DNA of 64,000 nucleotides from Nevskiales bacterium (GCA_028698335.1 JAQVDP010000016.1:1-64000); one strand, 5' to 3'. Positions 1-8,668 are shown, counted from the stretch's first letter. Notes: generated from the letters alone by a model not told the origin. Made by a program: numbers and translations.

Positions 1-149
1 CTGGGCAGAAAATGCCCGGTAACGGCGAAATTCAGCACAGGTGCGCGCCCAAAATCGTCAGAACTATCAAAAATCAAATCAACGCGTCTACACGCGCCAA
101 TATTCCGCAGTTACGCAGCGGTCTCCGTCCGGGTGCCATGCAGCGACAT

Positions 150-191
150 GCCCGCCCGGGCCTGCGGCGATTGCGGCAGGCCCGGGCGGGC
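150..191. repeat. GC-rich perfect inverted repeat downstream of the DUF962 gene
   Basis: Two perfect 16-base arms (150-165 and 176-191) flank a 10-base loop. The hairpin lies about 35 bases past the stop codon of the leftward DUF962 gene. It has no T-run on either side, so it may be a transcript-stabilising or Rho-assisted 3' end rather than a classic intrinsic terminator. I see no gene in bases 1-224. Confidence 0.6.
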
Positions 192-224
192 GAAGCGGGA
201 ATACCGCAGCGCCGAGGGCGCGGA

Positions 225-725
225 TCAGGCCCGCAGGCGAGGCTGGATGCTGCCGGTGGTGATCAGGCGGACCAGCTTCTCGTGCACGAACAGCGGCCCG
301 ATCAGCAGGAACACGAGGTCGTCGAAGAACGAGGGCTTCGCGCCTTCGATCTTGTGGCCGTAGATCTGCACGACCCAGGCCACCAGCCACGCGGCCGCGC
401 AGGGGATCAGCAGCGAAACGCCGGCCGACTGCAGGGCGAAGCAGGCCAGGCCGGAGCTGAGCATCCACAGCAGGCCGGTGACGAGGGTCGGCAGGCCGAG
501 CATCGTGTAGTAGATCGCGATCGGCACCGCGACGACGGTGGCGAGGTTGAACCAGCCGTCGGAGTCGAAGCCGGCGATCGGGACCAGCCGGTCCAGCGGC
601 ACGCTCCACAGCAGGCCGGTGCTGGTGAAGAAGATGATCGGCACGCAGATCATGTGGATGATCTGGTTGGTGATCTGGGAATGGCTGGCGGCGTATTCCT
701 GCATCAGGGCCTGGCGACTGCGCAT
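225..725 (-). CDS. DUF962 / Mpo1-like multi-pass membrane protein
   Basis: This 166-residue hydrophobic protein carries the pattern of the DUF962 (YGL010w/Mpo1-like) family. The N-terminal segment has His15, Asn20 and His24 just before the first membrane helix, and the C-terminal part has a GHKIEG motif followed by a proline-rich hairpin and a last hydrophobic stretch. Fungal Mpo1 is an iron-dependent dioxygenase that alpha-oxidises 2-hydroxy fatty acids; the bacterial members are mostly uncharacterised. The start at 725 is chosen because a strong GAGGAG box lies 8 bases upstream; an upstream in-frame ATG at 770 lacks one. It reads alone, convergent with nothing in the window. Confidence 0.82.
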   Translation of the reverse strand: MRSRQALMQEYAASHSQITNQIIHMICVPIIFFTSTGLLWSVPLDRLVPIAGFDSDGWFNLATVVAVPIAIYYTMLGLPTLVTGLLWMLSSGLACFALQSAGVSLLIPCAAAWLVAWVVQIYGHKIEGAKPSFFDDLVFLLIGPLFVHEKLVRLITTGSIQPRLRA

Positions 726-827
726 GCTGTTCTCCTCGAAAAGGATCAGGGCTTCTGATCGATGCGGCATTGTCGGGCCCGCTGCGTCGGGTGTCTGTCA
801 ATTCGCCGACAGTCGCCGGGCATGCGT

Positions 828-1565
828 CTACAGCCCCTGGGCGTCGAGCACCGCGCCGCCGCCGGTCGCCCGCACCTCGCGCCGCAGTGCCGGGATGTCG
901 GTCAGGGTGATGCGCCCGCGCTGCAACTGCAGCCAGCCGCGGCTCTGGAACTGGCGCAGCTCCTTGTTCACGCTCTGGCGGGTCAGGCCGAGCATGCGGG
1001 CCAGTTCCTCCTGCGGCAGGCTCAGATCGATCAGCACGCCGTCGTCGGCGGGGCGGGCGTAGGCGGCGGCGAGGTCGAGCAGGCGCAGGCCCACCCGCGC
1101 CGACACCGGCAGCGTCGTGCTTTCGATGTGGGTCAGCGCCATGCGCAGCTTGTGTGACAGCACGCGGGCGAAGTCGCGATACCACTGCGGGTGTGCGTCG
1201 AGCAGCTCAAGCAGGCGCTGCCCCGGCACGATCAGGACTTCGGTCTCGCCGACGGCGACGGCGTCCCCCGGGCGCGGCAGCCGGTCGAACAGCGACATCT
1301 CGCCGAACCAGCTGCCCGGGCGGTACAGCCCGAGCAGGCCCTCGTAGCCGTCGGGGGTGATGCCGACGATGCGGATCAGGCCGGACACGACGCCGATCAG
1401 ATCGGTTCCCGTCTCGCCGCGGCCGTACAGCTGCTCGCCGCTGGCCAGCATCCTGCGGTGTCCCAGCCCGGCCAGTGCCGCGCTGAGCTCGGGGCTGACG
1501 ATGCTGCTCCAGTTCTCGCTCCACAGCGCCCGCGGCGCCGCGGGCGTCCCCGGATCAGGCGACAT
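828..1565 (-). CDS. Crp/Fnr-family transcriptional regulator
   Basis: The 245-residue protein has a cyclic-nucleotide-binding beta-barrel (about residues 25-145, including GEQLYGRGE and PGSWFGEMSLFDRLPR), a long dimerisation helix and a C-terminal winged HTH (about 181-220, LPQEELARMLGLTRQSVNKE). It contains no cysteine, so it is not an iron-sulfur oxygen sensor of the FNR type; the ligand may be a cyclic nucleotide or none. The start at 1565 overlaps the end of the DUF1272 gene by 11 bases, so the two are probably co-transcribed and translationally coupled. Targets are unknown. Confidence 0.88.
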   Translation of the reverse strand: MSPDPGTPAAPRALWSENWSSIVSPELSAALAGLGHRRMLASGEQLYGRGETGTDLIGVVSGLIRIVGITPDGYEGLLGLYRPGSWFGEMSLFDRLPRPGDAVAVGETEVLIVPGQRLLELLDAHPQWYRDFARVLSHKLRMALTHIESTTLPVSARVGLRLLDLAAAYARPADDGVLIDLSLPQEELARMLGLTRQSVNKELRQFQSRGWLQLQRGRITLTDIPALRREVRATGGGAVLDAQGL

Positions 1566-1755
1566 CGACGGCCGGCTTGGGATGGCGCCGGGGCCGCGGC
1601 AGCAGTTCGCCGCCGCAGTTCGGGCAGCTGCCTTCGAGCGGGTCCCGGGCGCAGTCGGCGCAGAACGTGCACTCGAACGAGCAGATCCGCGCGGCGTCGG
1701 AATCCCTCGGCAGTTCACGGCCGCAGCGTTCACAGGCGGTGCGCATCTCGAGCAT
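1555..1755 (-). CDS. DUF1272 cysteine-rich small zinc-binding protein
   Basis: The 66-residue protein matches DUF1272. It has three cysteine pairs: CERC near residue 8, CSFECTFCADC around residues 25-35, and CPNC around residue 45, followed by a basic proline-rich tail. The pattern suggests one or two bound zinc ions. No function is established for the family. A GAGGAG box 8 bases upstream supports the start at 1755 over the internal ATG at 1746. The end overlaps the start of the Crp-family gene. It is divergent from the patatin lipoprotein gene. Confidence 0.85.
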   Translation of the reverse strand: MLEMRTACERCGRELPRDSDAARICSFECTFCADCARDPLEGSCPNCGGELLPRPRRHPKPAVDVA

Positions 1756-1877
1756 CGAAGCGTCTCCTCAACGGTGGTTCCATGCGCGGCGGCTGGCCGC
1801 GCTTCATGCCCGGACAACATGCTGAAGCCGGATACGTCGCCACGCAACAGACGGCTGCGGGCGGTGAAGGCTTGTCC

Positions 1878-1883
1878 TATGCT
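1878..1883 (+). promoter_or_regulatory. -10-like hexamer 6 bases before the patatin start (possible leaderless transcript)
   Basis: TATGCT ends exactly 6 bases before the ATG at 1890, and no Shine-Dalgarno sequence lies between. If this is the -10 element, transcription would begin at or next to the start codon. The same TATGCT-6-ATG arrangement occurs at the sirtuin gene and TACAAT-6-ATG at dapF. No good -35 box is visible. Confidence 0.4.
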
Positions 1884-1889
1884 CCGCCC

Positions 1890-3263
1890 ATGACCGGATT
1901 GCGACGCAGCGTGCGCGGGGACCGGCTGCGGCGGACCGCGGCGGCTGCGCTGGCACTGGCGACGGTGCTGGCGAGCGGCTGCGCGAGCTACAGCACGATC
2001 CGCAACCGACCGATTACCAACGGCGCCGATCGCGCCGGATACGTCATCGCCACGCCGGGCGCCGACGATCTGCGTTCCGGCGATGTCACCCTGATCCTGG
2101 CGTTCTCCGGCGGCGGCGCCCGTGCCGCCGCGCTGGCCTACGGCGTGCTGCTGGAACTCAGGGATACGCCGGTTCGCCTGCAGGGGCGCTCCCGCCGCCT
2201 GCTCGACGAGGTGGACGTGATCACCTCGGTGTCCGGCGGCAGCTTCACCGCCGCGTATTTCGGCCTGTACGGCGACCGGACCTTCGAGACCTTCGAGCAC
2301 GATTTCCTGCGCCGCAACGCGGCGGCCGAGATCCGCCACGCGCTGTTCAATCCGCTGTTCTGGTTCTCGCGCCGCAGTCGCAGCGAGCTGGTGGTCGACT
2401 ACTACGAGCGTGCGGTCTTCAAGGGCGCGACCTTCGCCGATCTGCAGCGCGCGGCCGGTCCGCGCATCGTGATCAACGCTACCGATCTGGGGGGCGGCGT
2501 GCGGTTCTCGTTCACCCAGGAATACTTCGACCTGCTGTGCTCGGATCTGGCCAGCTTTCCACTGGCGCGCGCGGTGACCGCGTCCTCGGCGGTGCCGGTC
2601 CTGTTCACGCCGGTCGTGGTCGAGAATTTCGACGGTTGCGGGACCGCGGGTTTCGAATGGCTGGACCGCATGCGCCGGCGCGTGGCCGGGTCGCCGGATC
2701 TGAGCGAGGTGATCCAGGGCCTGCGCAGCTATGCGGACAAGGACCGGCGTCGCTACATCCACCTGATCGACGGCGGGGTCACCGACAATCTCGGCTTGCG
2801 CGCGCTGTACGAGTACATCGAGGTCGGTGGTGGCATCGAGACCGTGCTCCAGCGCATGGAACGCAAGCCGGCGCCGCGTTTCGCGATCATCTCGGTCAAT
2901 GCCTCGACCCGGCCGGCGACGCAGATGGAGGCCAGCGCGCGGGCGCCGACGCTGGAGCAGACGATCGATGCGGTGACCGATGTGCAGTTGCATCGCTACA
3001 ACGCCGCGACGCTGGAGCAGATGCAGGCCAGCATGCACCGCTGGTCGGAGGCGCTGTCGACGCCGTCGCTCACGGTCGAACCCTATTTCGTCCGCATCGA
3101 CTTTTCCGGCATCCCGCAGACCCACCGGCGGCGCTTCCTCAACCAGATCCCGACCAGCCTGTCGATCGAGGGCGATCATGTCGACGCGCTGATCCAGGCC
3201 GGCCGCGAACTGCTGCGCGACAACGCGGAGTTCCGGCGATTCGTTGCTGATCTCGGGCGCTGA
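1890..3263 (+). CDS. Patatin-like phospholipase, predicted lipoprotein
   Basis: The 457-residue protein has a lipoprotein signal (basic N-terminus, hydrophobic core, LASGC with the lipidated Cys at residue 31). The patatin domain follows. The oxyanion-hole glycines are at residues 74-76 (FSGGGARA), the nucleophile Ser115 lies in S-V-S-G-G, and the dyad aspartate is about residue 294 (LIDGGVTDNLG). This predicts a membrane-anchored, periplasm-facing lipid acyl hydrolase. The start at 1890 gives the complete signal peptide; the longer reading frame upstream runs antisense through the Crp-family gene. It is convergent with the TetR gene at 3297. Confidence 0.88.
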   Translation: MTGLRRSVRGDRLRRTAAAALALATVLASGCASYSTIRNRPITNGADRAGYVIATPGADDLRSGDVTLILAFSGGGARAAALAYGVLLELRDTPVRLQGRSRRLLDEVDVITSVSGGSFTAAYFGLYGDRTFETFEHDFLRRNAAAEIRHALFNPLFWFSRRSRSELVVDYYERAVFKGATFADLQRAAGPRIVINATDLGGGVRFSFTQEYFDLLCSDLASFPLARAVTASSAVPVLFTPVVVENFDGCGTAGFEWLDRMRRRVAGSPDLSEVIQGLRSYADKDRRRYIHLIDGGVTDNLGLRALYEYIEVGGGIETVLQRMERKPAPRFAIISVNASTRPATQMEASARAPTLEQTIDAVTDVQLHRYNAATLEQMQASMHRWSEALSTPSLTVEPYFVRIDFSGIPQTHRRRFLNQIPTSLSIEGDHVDALIQAGRELLRDNAEFRRFVADLGR

Positions 3264-3296
3264 TCCCTGGCTCCCTGAGCCCGAAGACGTATCGCC

Positions 3297-3905
3297 TCAG
3301 TCCAGGATGCCCGCGTACATCTTCGCGGCCACCTCCGCCGCGGCTGCGTCATCTAGTCCGGTGCCGGTCAGATTCTCCCAGGTCCGAAGATCCAGGATCA
3401 CCGAGGCGGCGGCATGCGCCCGGCGGCGGCTCGAAGCATTCAATCCGCCTGGAACGAGGATGCGGCCGAGCTGGCGCATGATCGGAAACCAGCCGTTGTC
3501 GAGGATGTCCTGTAACGCCGGGAGCAGCGGTGCGTCGCGCAGGATCCTGCTCATCATCGGGTGTGCCTCCCGGAAATACGGGTACAGGCGGCCGAGCACG
3601 CATCGGGTTCGCTGTTCCGGGTCCCGGATTTTCGCGCAGTCCGAAAAGTCGGGCGGCGGGTGCTCGGCGGCCCAATGTGCGCTGCAGGCGCGAAAAAGAT
3701 CGGCCTCGGTGGGGAAGTGCTTGTAGACCGTTACCCGTCCGACGCCCGCGCGCTCGGCGACCTCGCTGACGGTGGTGCCGGCGGGGCCGGCCGTTTCGTG
3801 CAGCTCGACGACCGCCTTGGTGATGCGCTGTCGTGTCAGCGCCTGCTGATCGGCTCTCGCCTTGAGGCGGTACGGACGTCGTCGGTTGTTATTTTCAGTG
3901 GACAT
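3297..3905 (-). CDS. TetR/AcrR-family transcriptional regulator
   Basis: The 202-residue protein has a basic N-terminus and a TetR HTH at about residues 25-70 (TRQRITKAVVELHE ... VSEVAERAGVGRVTVYKHF). The helical ligand-binding C-terminal domain is divergent. It is transcribed away from the hydroxylaminobenzene-mutase-like gene, with a 172-base intergenic region between them that contains an imperfect palindrome, so it probably represses itself and that neighbour. The ligand is unknown. Confidence 0.87.
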   Translation of the reverse strand: MSTENNNRRRPYRLKARADQQALTRQRITKAVVELHETAGPAGTTVSEVAERAGVGRVTVYKHFPTEADLFRACSAHWAAEHPPPDFSDCAKIRDPEQRTRCVLGRLYPYFREAHPMMSRILRDAPLLPALQDILDNGWFPIMRQLGRILVPGGLNASSRRRAHAAASVILDLRTWENLTGTGLDDAAAAEVAAKMYAGILD

Positions 3906-3956
3906 GCTGTATGCCGAATATTGACACGGCCCGCAGTCACCGTCTACGATCAGCCA

Positions 3957-3977
3957 ATCGATAAACATTGTGTATAT
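3957..3977. promoter_or_regulatory. Candidate operator between the TetR gene and the HAB-mutase-like gene
   Basis: The AT-rich intergenic stretch contains an inverted repeat with CGATA and TATCG half-sites separated by 11 bases (3957-3977). It sits in the shared promoter region of two divergent genes, where an autoregulating TetR protein would bind. The half-sites are short, so the assignment is tentative. Confidence 0.3.
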
Positions 3978-4077
3978 CGAAATCAAGAAACCATATCGCG
4001 ATGCGGGCGCCGTTTTCCGGAACATGCCCTCAGCGATTGGGGATGATGGACATCGTTGTATGGATGGAGATCGGTCG

Positions 4078-4560
4078 ATGACGCAATTCCGAAACGGGGC
4101 AGGCGACACGCAGAGCCGGCGCCTGCTGCAGCTGGGGACCCTGCTGTTTGTGCTGGGGCTGTTGACCGGGTTCCTGTTGCCGGCGATGGCCAATCCGCGC
4201 ATGGGGCTGTCGAGCCATCTCGAAGGCGTGCTCAACGGCCTGGTGCTGATCGTGCTCGGACTGCTGTGGACGCGGCTGGTGCTGGGCGCGGGCATGCGGC
4301 GGGCGGCGCTGGCGCTCGCGGTCTACGGCACCTACGTGAACTGGTTCGCGACCCTGCTGGCCGGTTTCTGGGGCGCCGGCGGCGCGATGATGCCGCTGGC
4401 CGCGCCGGGCCACGCCGGCAGCGCCCTGCAGGAGGGGCTCATTGCGTTCGCGCTGATCTCGTTGTCGCTGTCGATGCTCGCGGTCGGGGCCATCGTGCTG
4501 TGGGGCCTGCGCGCCGACGCCGCGCCGCGCGCGGTCGCGGAGCCGGCAGGCCGCAGCTGA
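4078..4560 (+). CDS. Hydroxylaminobenzene mutase-like four-helix membrane protein
   Basis: The 160-residue protein has four hydrophobic segments and the signature of the HabA/HabB group: NPRMGLSSHLEGVLNG, a YGTYVNWFATLLAGFWGAGG segment, then QEGLIAFALISLSLSM. HabA/HabB of Pseudomonas rearrange hydroxylaminobenzene to 2-aminophenol in nitroarene degradation; most family members are only inferred isomerases. The start at 4078 has GGAGA 7 bases upstream; in-frame ATGs at 3970 and 4060 are less likely. The adjacent TetR gene suggests inducible expression. No nitroreductase or ring-cleavage gene is nearby, so the substrate is open. Confidence 0.78.
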   Translation: MTQFRNGAGDTQSRRLLQLGTLLFVLGLLTGFLLPAMANPRMGLSSHLEGVLNGLVLIVLGLLWTRLVLGAGMRRAALALAVYGTYVNWFATLLAGFWGAGGAMMPLAAPGHAGSALQEGLIAFALISLSLSMLAVGAIVLWGLRADAAPRAVAEPAGRS

Positions 4561-4593
4561 ACGCCCGGGCGGTGGCGCGGAGGGTTCCCGGCG

Positions 4594-6618
4594 TTACGGC
4601 GCCGAGGGGTTGCCGCCGTTCGCCGCGGGTCGGTACCCCACCATCTGCAGACGTGGCGGTGGGTGGGAAGGGCGATACGGTCTGAGTTTGCGCTGGACCG
4701 GTGGCGGCAGCAGAGGCGACCGGTCGTAATACCGTGCCTGGGTGTAGTGGGGCAGCGAAGTCGGTCCCACGCCCTCTGGGCTGTCCTGGGCATACGTGCG
4801 GATCTCGAACCAGACGACCCCATCGCCGTCCGACCGCATCGGATGGATCTCGCGGCGGTCGTAGATCACGCAGTCGGCGTCGGTCTCCAGGTTGCAGTCG
4901 TACTGGTCGGTGGCGTAGATCCAGGTTCGGATCGCGACCAGGGTGGTGGGCGATTCCAGCGTCCAGTGGATCTGGTCCTCGGGTCGGTTCCCGGTGCGCT
5001 GGAGGTAGCGGACGCCGTCGGGCCGTTCGTAATACGTGTCGTCCGAGTAGTAGCCGCCGTGATCGGCGGCGAAGTTCAGCGTGAAGCCCTGGACGGGGTC
5101 CTGCGGGTTGGTTTCGTCGCCGTATCCGAACTGGAAATAGGTTCCGGGCACGTCCTGTTCGGCGAACGTCCAGTCGCCGCTCTCGAAGAACAGGCCGAAG
5201 TCCGCGTACTGTTGCTGGCCCTGGCGGATCTCTGCCAGCCACAGCGTGGCCTCGTCGGTGACCTGTGTCCTGAGCTTGCGGTAGGCGGCCTGGGCGCCAT
5301 TGGCGAAGGTGATCTGCAACCGGCCGGCCGCGAAGGTCCAGGCGAAGGCGTCGTTGAACAGCAGCCCGGTGCCGGTGCCGTTTGCGTAAAAGCTCAGCAG
5401 ATTGGGCGCGACATGCAGCGACCTGTGATTGCTCGCATCGGTGTAGACCGGAACCGATACGGTCCGGTCGGCGAATGCGACCGATGCCGCCGGTTCGAAG
5501 TCGTCGTCGGACAGGCGCGTGTAGACGACCATGTCGGCGCTGTAACGCACCGGCGAGCTTGGGCACTGCGAGGTTTCGCGGATGTCGCGGAAGACCACGA
5601 CATGGCGCGGTCCCAGCGCGGCAATGCGGTAGCGGATGTACTCCCCGGTCACCGTCAGATACAGGGACGCGCCGTAGGATTCGCAGTCGACATACTCGCT
5701 GAATTCGAACGCATCCGGGTCCGCCGGTTCGCTGACCAGATAGCCCGTCGCATCCAGGGACCAGCTCGTCGCGGAATGGAAGTGGTTGTCGTAGACCGAT
5801 CCGGTGCCGCCGCTCGCGAAGCTCAGCCCCAGCGGGGTGCTGAGCTGCGTGCTGACCTCGTAGGCAAGTTGCGGCACGTTCGCGACCAGCAGCTGCGACG
5901 GCACGTCGGCCGGGGTGAACGTCCCGAATGCCGCCTGTTGCTGAACGACCGTCAGGCGGGCCGCGCTCCAGTCGTCCGCATGATTGCGCTTGAGGTCCTG
6001 GACATAGGCCTTGCGGCTGTCGGCATCGCCGGCGAACGCGAAGGTGTCCGCGGTGTTCTGCGGAAGAGCGTAGGCCGGATTGTGGATGATCAGATCGAGC
6101 GCCGTCGCCACGTCGATGACGGCGTCGAAGTCGAGGCTGTAGCGTTTGCGGTCGAGCGTTTCGCCGGTGAGGGTGGACAGCGCGTCGCCGGCATCGATGA
6201 TCGCGGCTTCGGCGGTGCTGATCGGGGTCGGCACCAGGCGCATGTTCCCGGTCACGTCGAGGATGCCGTCGGTGCCGGCCTGCGCCAGCAGCTCGGTCGC
6301 CGAACCGAGATAGCTCGCAAGCCTGACCGAAGGCGCGCCATCGGCGGTCGCGAAGATGCTGACGATCCGGCTGCGGTCGGCGGGGATGCCGGCCAGGTCG
6401 ACCGAGAAGCGTCCGTCGCCGTCGGCCCGGGCTTCGGTGCGATAGTCGCCGATGCCGACGACCACCGTGGCATCGGCAAACGCCGGGTCGGCGATCGCGC
6501 CTTTGAGCACCAGTTCGGCGCCGGGGCCATCGATACCGGAGGTGCCGCCGCCGCAGGCCGACAGCAGCAGAACGGATGTGATCAGCGCGCCGCTGCGCAC
6601 CAGGTTCGAAAGCCGCAT
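4594..6618 (-). CDS. Large predicted lipoprotein of unknown function
   Basis: The 674-residue protein begins with a lipoprotein signal peptide (LLLSAC, lipidated Cys22) followed by a Gly/Ser linker. A region at about residues 35-120 (LVLKGAI ... DGRFSVDLAGI) reads like a beta-sandwich domain of the carboxypeptidase-regulatory-like type. The rest is Tyr/Phe- and Asp-rich and looks mainly beta. Its C-terminal 40 residues are proline- and arginine-rich. A GGGAGGGA box precedes the start. I recognise no catalytic motif and no family. It lies between convergent and same-strand neighbours without an obvious operon partner. Confidence 0.75.
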   Translation of the reverse strand: MRLSNLVRSGALITSVLLLSACGGGTSGIDGPGAELVLKGAIADPAFADATVVVGIGDYRTEARADGDGRFSVDLAGIPADRSRIVSIFATADGAPSVRLASYLGSATELLAQAGTDGILDVTGNMRLVPTPISTAEAAIIDAGDALSTLTGETLDRKRYSLDFDAVIDVATALDLIIHNPAYALPQNTADTFAFAGDADSRKAYVQDLKRNHADDWSAARLTVVQQQAAFGTFTPADVPSQLLVANVPQLAYEVSTQLSTPLGLSFASGGTGSVYDNHFHSATSWSLDATGYLVSEPADPDAFEFSEYVDCESYGASLYLTVTGEYIRYRIAALGPRHVVVFRDIRETSQCPSSPVRYSADMVVYTRLSDDDFEPAASVAFADRTVSVPVYTDASNHRSLHVAPNLLSFYANGTGTGLLFNDAFAWTFAAGRLQITFANGAQAAYRKLRTQVTDEATLWLAEIRQGQQQYADFGLFFESGDWTFAEQDVPGTYFQFGYGDETNPQDPVQGFTLNFAADHGGYYSDDTYYERPDGVRYLQRTGNRPEDQIHWTLESPTTLVAIRTWIYATDQYDCNLETDADCVIYDRREIHPMRSDGDGVVWFEIRTYAQDSPEGVGPTSLPHYTQARYYDRSPLLPPPVQRKLRPYRPSHPPPRLQMVGYRPAANGGNPSAP

Positions 6619-6785
6619 GCGTCCCTCCCAGGATCTGTGTCTCACCGCTTGCGGCGGCGACCGGTGTGCGGTGTGGCGGCGCGCCGTCACGGTCGGCACC
6701 GCTGCGTCCGACAGTAGCCGAACCGGCGCGGCGCGTGAAGCGCCGCCGGGCGGATCGCGCCGCGCCATCAGACGCGGTCGGCGTC

Positions 6786-7760
6786 TCAGGGCAGCAGGAT
6801 CGTCGAGCCGGTGGTGCGGCGGGCTTCGAGGTCGCGGTGTGCCTGCGCCGCGTCGGCCAGCGGGTAGCGCTGGCGCACGTCGACCCTGACCTTGCCACCG
6901 GCCACGACCGCGAACAGATCCGCCGCCATCGCTTCGAGGTCGTCGCGCCGGGCGGTGTAGTCCATCAGCGACGGGCGGGTCACGTAGAGCGAGCCGCGGC
7001 TGGCCAGTTCGCCGAGCGAGAACGGGGCCACCGGCCCCGAGGCGTTGCCGAAGGAGACCATCATTCCCAGCGGTGCCAGGCAGTCGAGCGAGCCGATGAA
7101 GGTGTCCCTGCCGACGCCGTCGTAGACCACCGCGACGCCGCGGCCGCCGGTCAGCTCGCGGACCCGCTCGACGTAGTTCTCGGTTTGGTAGTTGATCGTG
7201 TGGCTGCAGCCGTGGGCGCGTGCGACGGCGGCCTTTTCGTCGGAGCCGACGGTGCCGATGACCTCGGCGCCGAGCGCCCGCGCCCACTGGCAGACGAACA
7301 GGCCGACCCCGCCGGCCGCGGCGTGGAACAGGATCGTCTGGCCGGGTTCGACGCGGAACGTGCGCCGCAGCAGGTACTGCGCGGTCAGGCCCTGCAGCAT
7401 CATCGCCGCGGCGGTCTCGAAGTCGATGCCATCCGGCAGCTTGAGCAGGCGGTCGGCCGGAATCAGCCGCGTGTTGGCATAGGCGCCGATCGGTCCGCCG
7501 GCGTAGGCCACACGGTCGCCGGGGCGCAGATGGTGGACGCCTTCGCCGACCTCGACGACGGTGCCGGCGCCCTCGACGCCGAGGCCGCCCGGCAGTGGGC
7601 GCGGGTACAGGCCGTTGCGGTGATAGACGTCGATGTAGTTGAGCCCGCAGGCGGCCTGTTCGATCCGGGCCTCGCCCGGGCCCGGCGCGCCGACCGCAAT
7701 GTCGGTCCATTCCATGACGTCGGGGCCGCCGACGTCGGCGATTCTGATGGCCTTGGCCAT
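6786..7760 (-). CDS. qor: NADPH:quinone oxidoreductase, zeta-crystallin family
   Basis: The 324-residue medium-chain dehydrogenase/reductase lacks zinc ligands and matches the zinc-free quinone oxidoreductase group. It has the N-terminal GroES-like fold with CGLNYIDVYHRNGLYP, the Rossmann segment AAAGGVGLFVCQWARALGA near residue 145, and the C-terminal TTGSTIL end. It would transfer electrons from NADPH to quinones or reduce activated alkenes in the cytoplasm. The start at 7760 has GGAGAC just upstream and a TAGCAT -10-like box further up. It is divergent from the sirtuin gene. Confidence 0.92.
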   Translation of the reverse strand: MAKAIRIADVGGPDVMEWTDIAVGAPGPGEARIEQAACGLNYIDVYHRNGLYPRPLPGGLGVEGAGTVVEVGEGVHHLRPGDRVAYAGGPIGAYANTRLIPADRLLKLPDGIDFETAAAMMLQGLTAQYLLRRTFRVEPGQTILFHAAAGGVGLFVCQWARALGAEVIGTVGSDEKAAVARAHGCSHTINYQTENYVERVRELTGGRGVAVVYDGVGRDTFIGSLDCLAPLGMMVSFGNASGPVAPFSLGELASRGSLYVTRPSLMDYTARRDDLEAMAADLFAVVAGGKVRVDVRQRYPLADAAQAHRDLEARRTTGSTILLP

Positions 7761-7840
7761 ATGCGCGTCTCCACTGTGCTGCGAGCCGGAGATGCTAGCG
7801 CGGCGACGGCAGGCTGAACATCGAGCGGCCGGTGCTGGTC

Positions 7841-7846
7841 TATGCT
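7841..7846 (+). promoter_or_regulatory. -10-like hexamer 6 bases before the sirtuin start
   Basis: TATGCT is followed by exactly 6 bases and then the ATG at 7853, with no Shine-Dalgarno sequence between. This is the same arrangement as at the patatin gene and suggests a leaderless transcript. Confidence 0.4.
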
Positions 7847-7852
7847 CGCGCG

Positions 7853-8668
7853 ATGGATACCGACGCCCTGCGCGCATTCGTCGACCGCCATCCGCGCCTG
7901 TTCGTGCTGACCGGTGCGGGTTGCAGCACCGATTCGGGCATCCCCGACTACCGCGATGCGGATGGGGGCTGGAAGCGGACGCAGCCGGTCACCTACCAGG
8001 CCTTCGTCGGCGACGCGGCGGTGCGCCGCCGCTACTGGGCCCGCAGCCTGGTCGGCTGGTCGTTGCTGGGGCGGGCCCGCCCCAACGCGACGCATCTCGC
8101 GCTGGCGCGTCTGGAGCAGGCGGGCCGGATCGGGCAACTGGTCACGCAGAACGTGGACGGACTGCACCAGGCTGCCGGCAGCCGCCGCGTGATCGATCTG
8201 CACGGGCGGATCGACCAGGTCCTGTGCACCGCCTGCGGCCGGCGCACGTCGCGCGGCGATCTGCAGGCCGAACTGCTGCGTCGCAATCCGGACTGGGCGC
8301 CGAGGGCGGCCGGCGTCGCGCCGGACGGGGACGCGGATCTGGAGGCGGCGGATTTCCCGGATTTCGACGTCGCGCCCTGTGCCGACTGCGGCGGCATGCT
8401 CAAGCCCGATGTCGTGTTCTTCGGCGAGAACGTGCCACCGTCGAGAGTCACCGCGGCGATGGATGCGTTGGCGGCCGCCTCCGCGATGCTGGTGGTGGGC
8501 TCCTCGCTGATGGTCTATTCCGGCTATCGCTTCGCCCTGACGGCGGTGCGACTCGGCAAGCCGATCGCCGCGGTGAACCTGGGGCGCACCCGTGCCGATC
8601 CTCTGCTGCAGCTCAAGGTGCGCCGACCTTGCGGTGAAGTCCTTGCGGCCTTGACCTCGCCGCGCTAG
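7853..8668 (+). CDS. cobB: NAD-dependent protein deacylase, sirtuin family (SIRT4-like)
   Basis: The 271-residue protein has the complete sirtuin core: NAD-binding GAGCSTDSGIPDYR (residues 21-34), TQNVDGLH, the catalytic histidine in DLHG, two zinc-binding cysteine pairs (CTAC and CADC) and the late GSSLMV segment. The GIPDYR form and the insert after the first cysteine pair resemble class II (SIRT4-type) enzymes. It would remove acyl groups from lysines with NAD consumption in the cytosol. With so much acyl-CoA metabolism nearby, acyl-lysine removal would be useful, but that link is only inference. The start at 7853 is the first ATG before the core. Confidence 0.92.
   Translation: MDTDALRAFVDRHPRLFVLTGAGCSTDSGIPDYRDADGGWKRTQPVTYQAFVGDAAVRRRYWARSLVGWSLLGRARPNATHLALARLEQAGRIGQLVTQNVDGLHQAAGSRRVIDLHGRIDQVLCTACGRRTSRGDLQAELLRRNPDWAPRAAGVAPDGDADLEAADFPDFDVAPCADCGGMLKPDVVFFGENVPPSRVTAAMDALAAASAMLVVGSSLMVYSGYRFALTAVRLGKPIAAVNLGRTRADPLLQLKVRRPCGEVLAALTSPR

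Noticed and set aside
1566-3179. N-terminal part of a 783-residue leftward reading frame antisense to the patatin gene
   Set aside because: It is Arg/Ala/Gln-rich with no domain, and the patatin reading frame on the other strand has all catalytic motifs. Long antisense frames are expected in DNA this GC-rich.
4663-6717. 684-residue rightward frame antisense to the large lipoprotein
   Set aside because: No signal peptide, no motif and shadow-like composition. The leftward frame has a ribosome-binding site and a lipobox.
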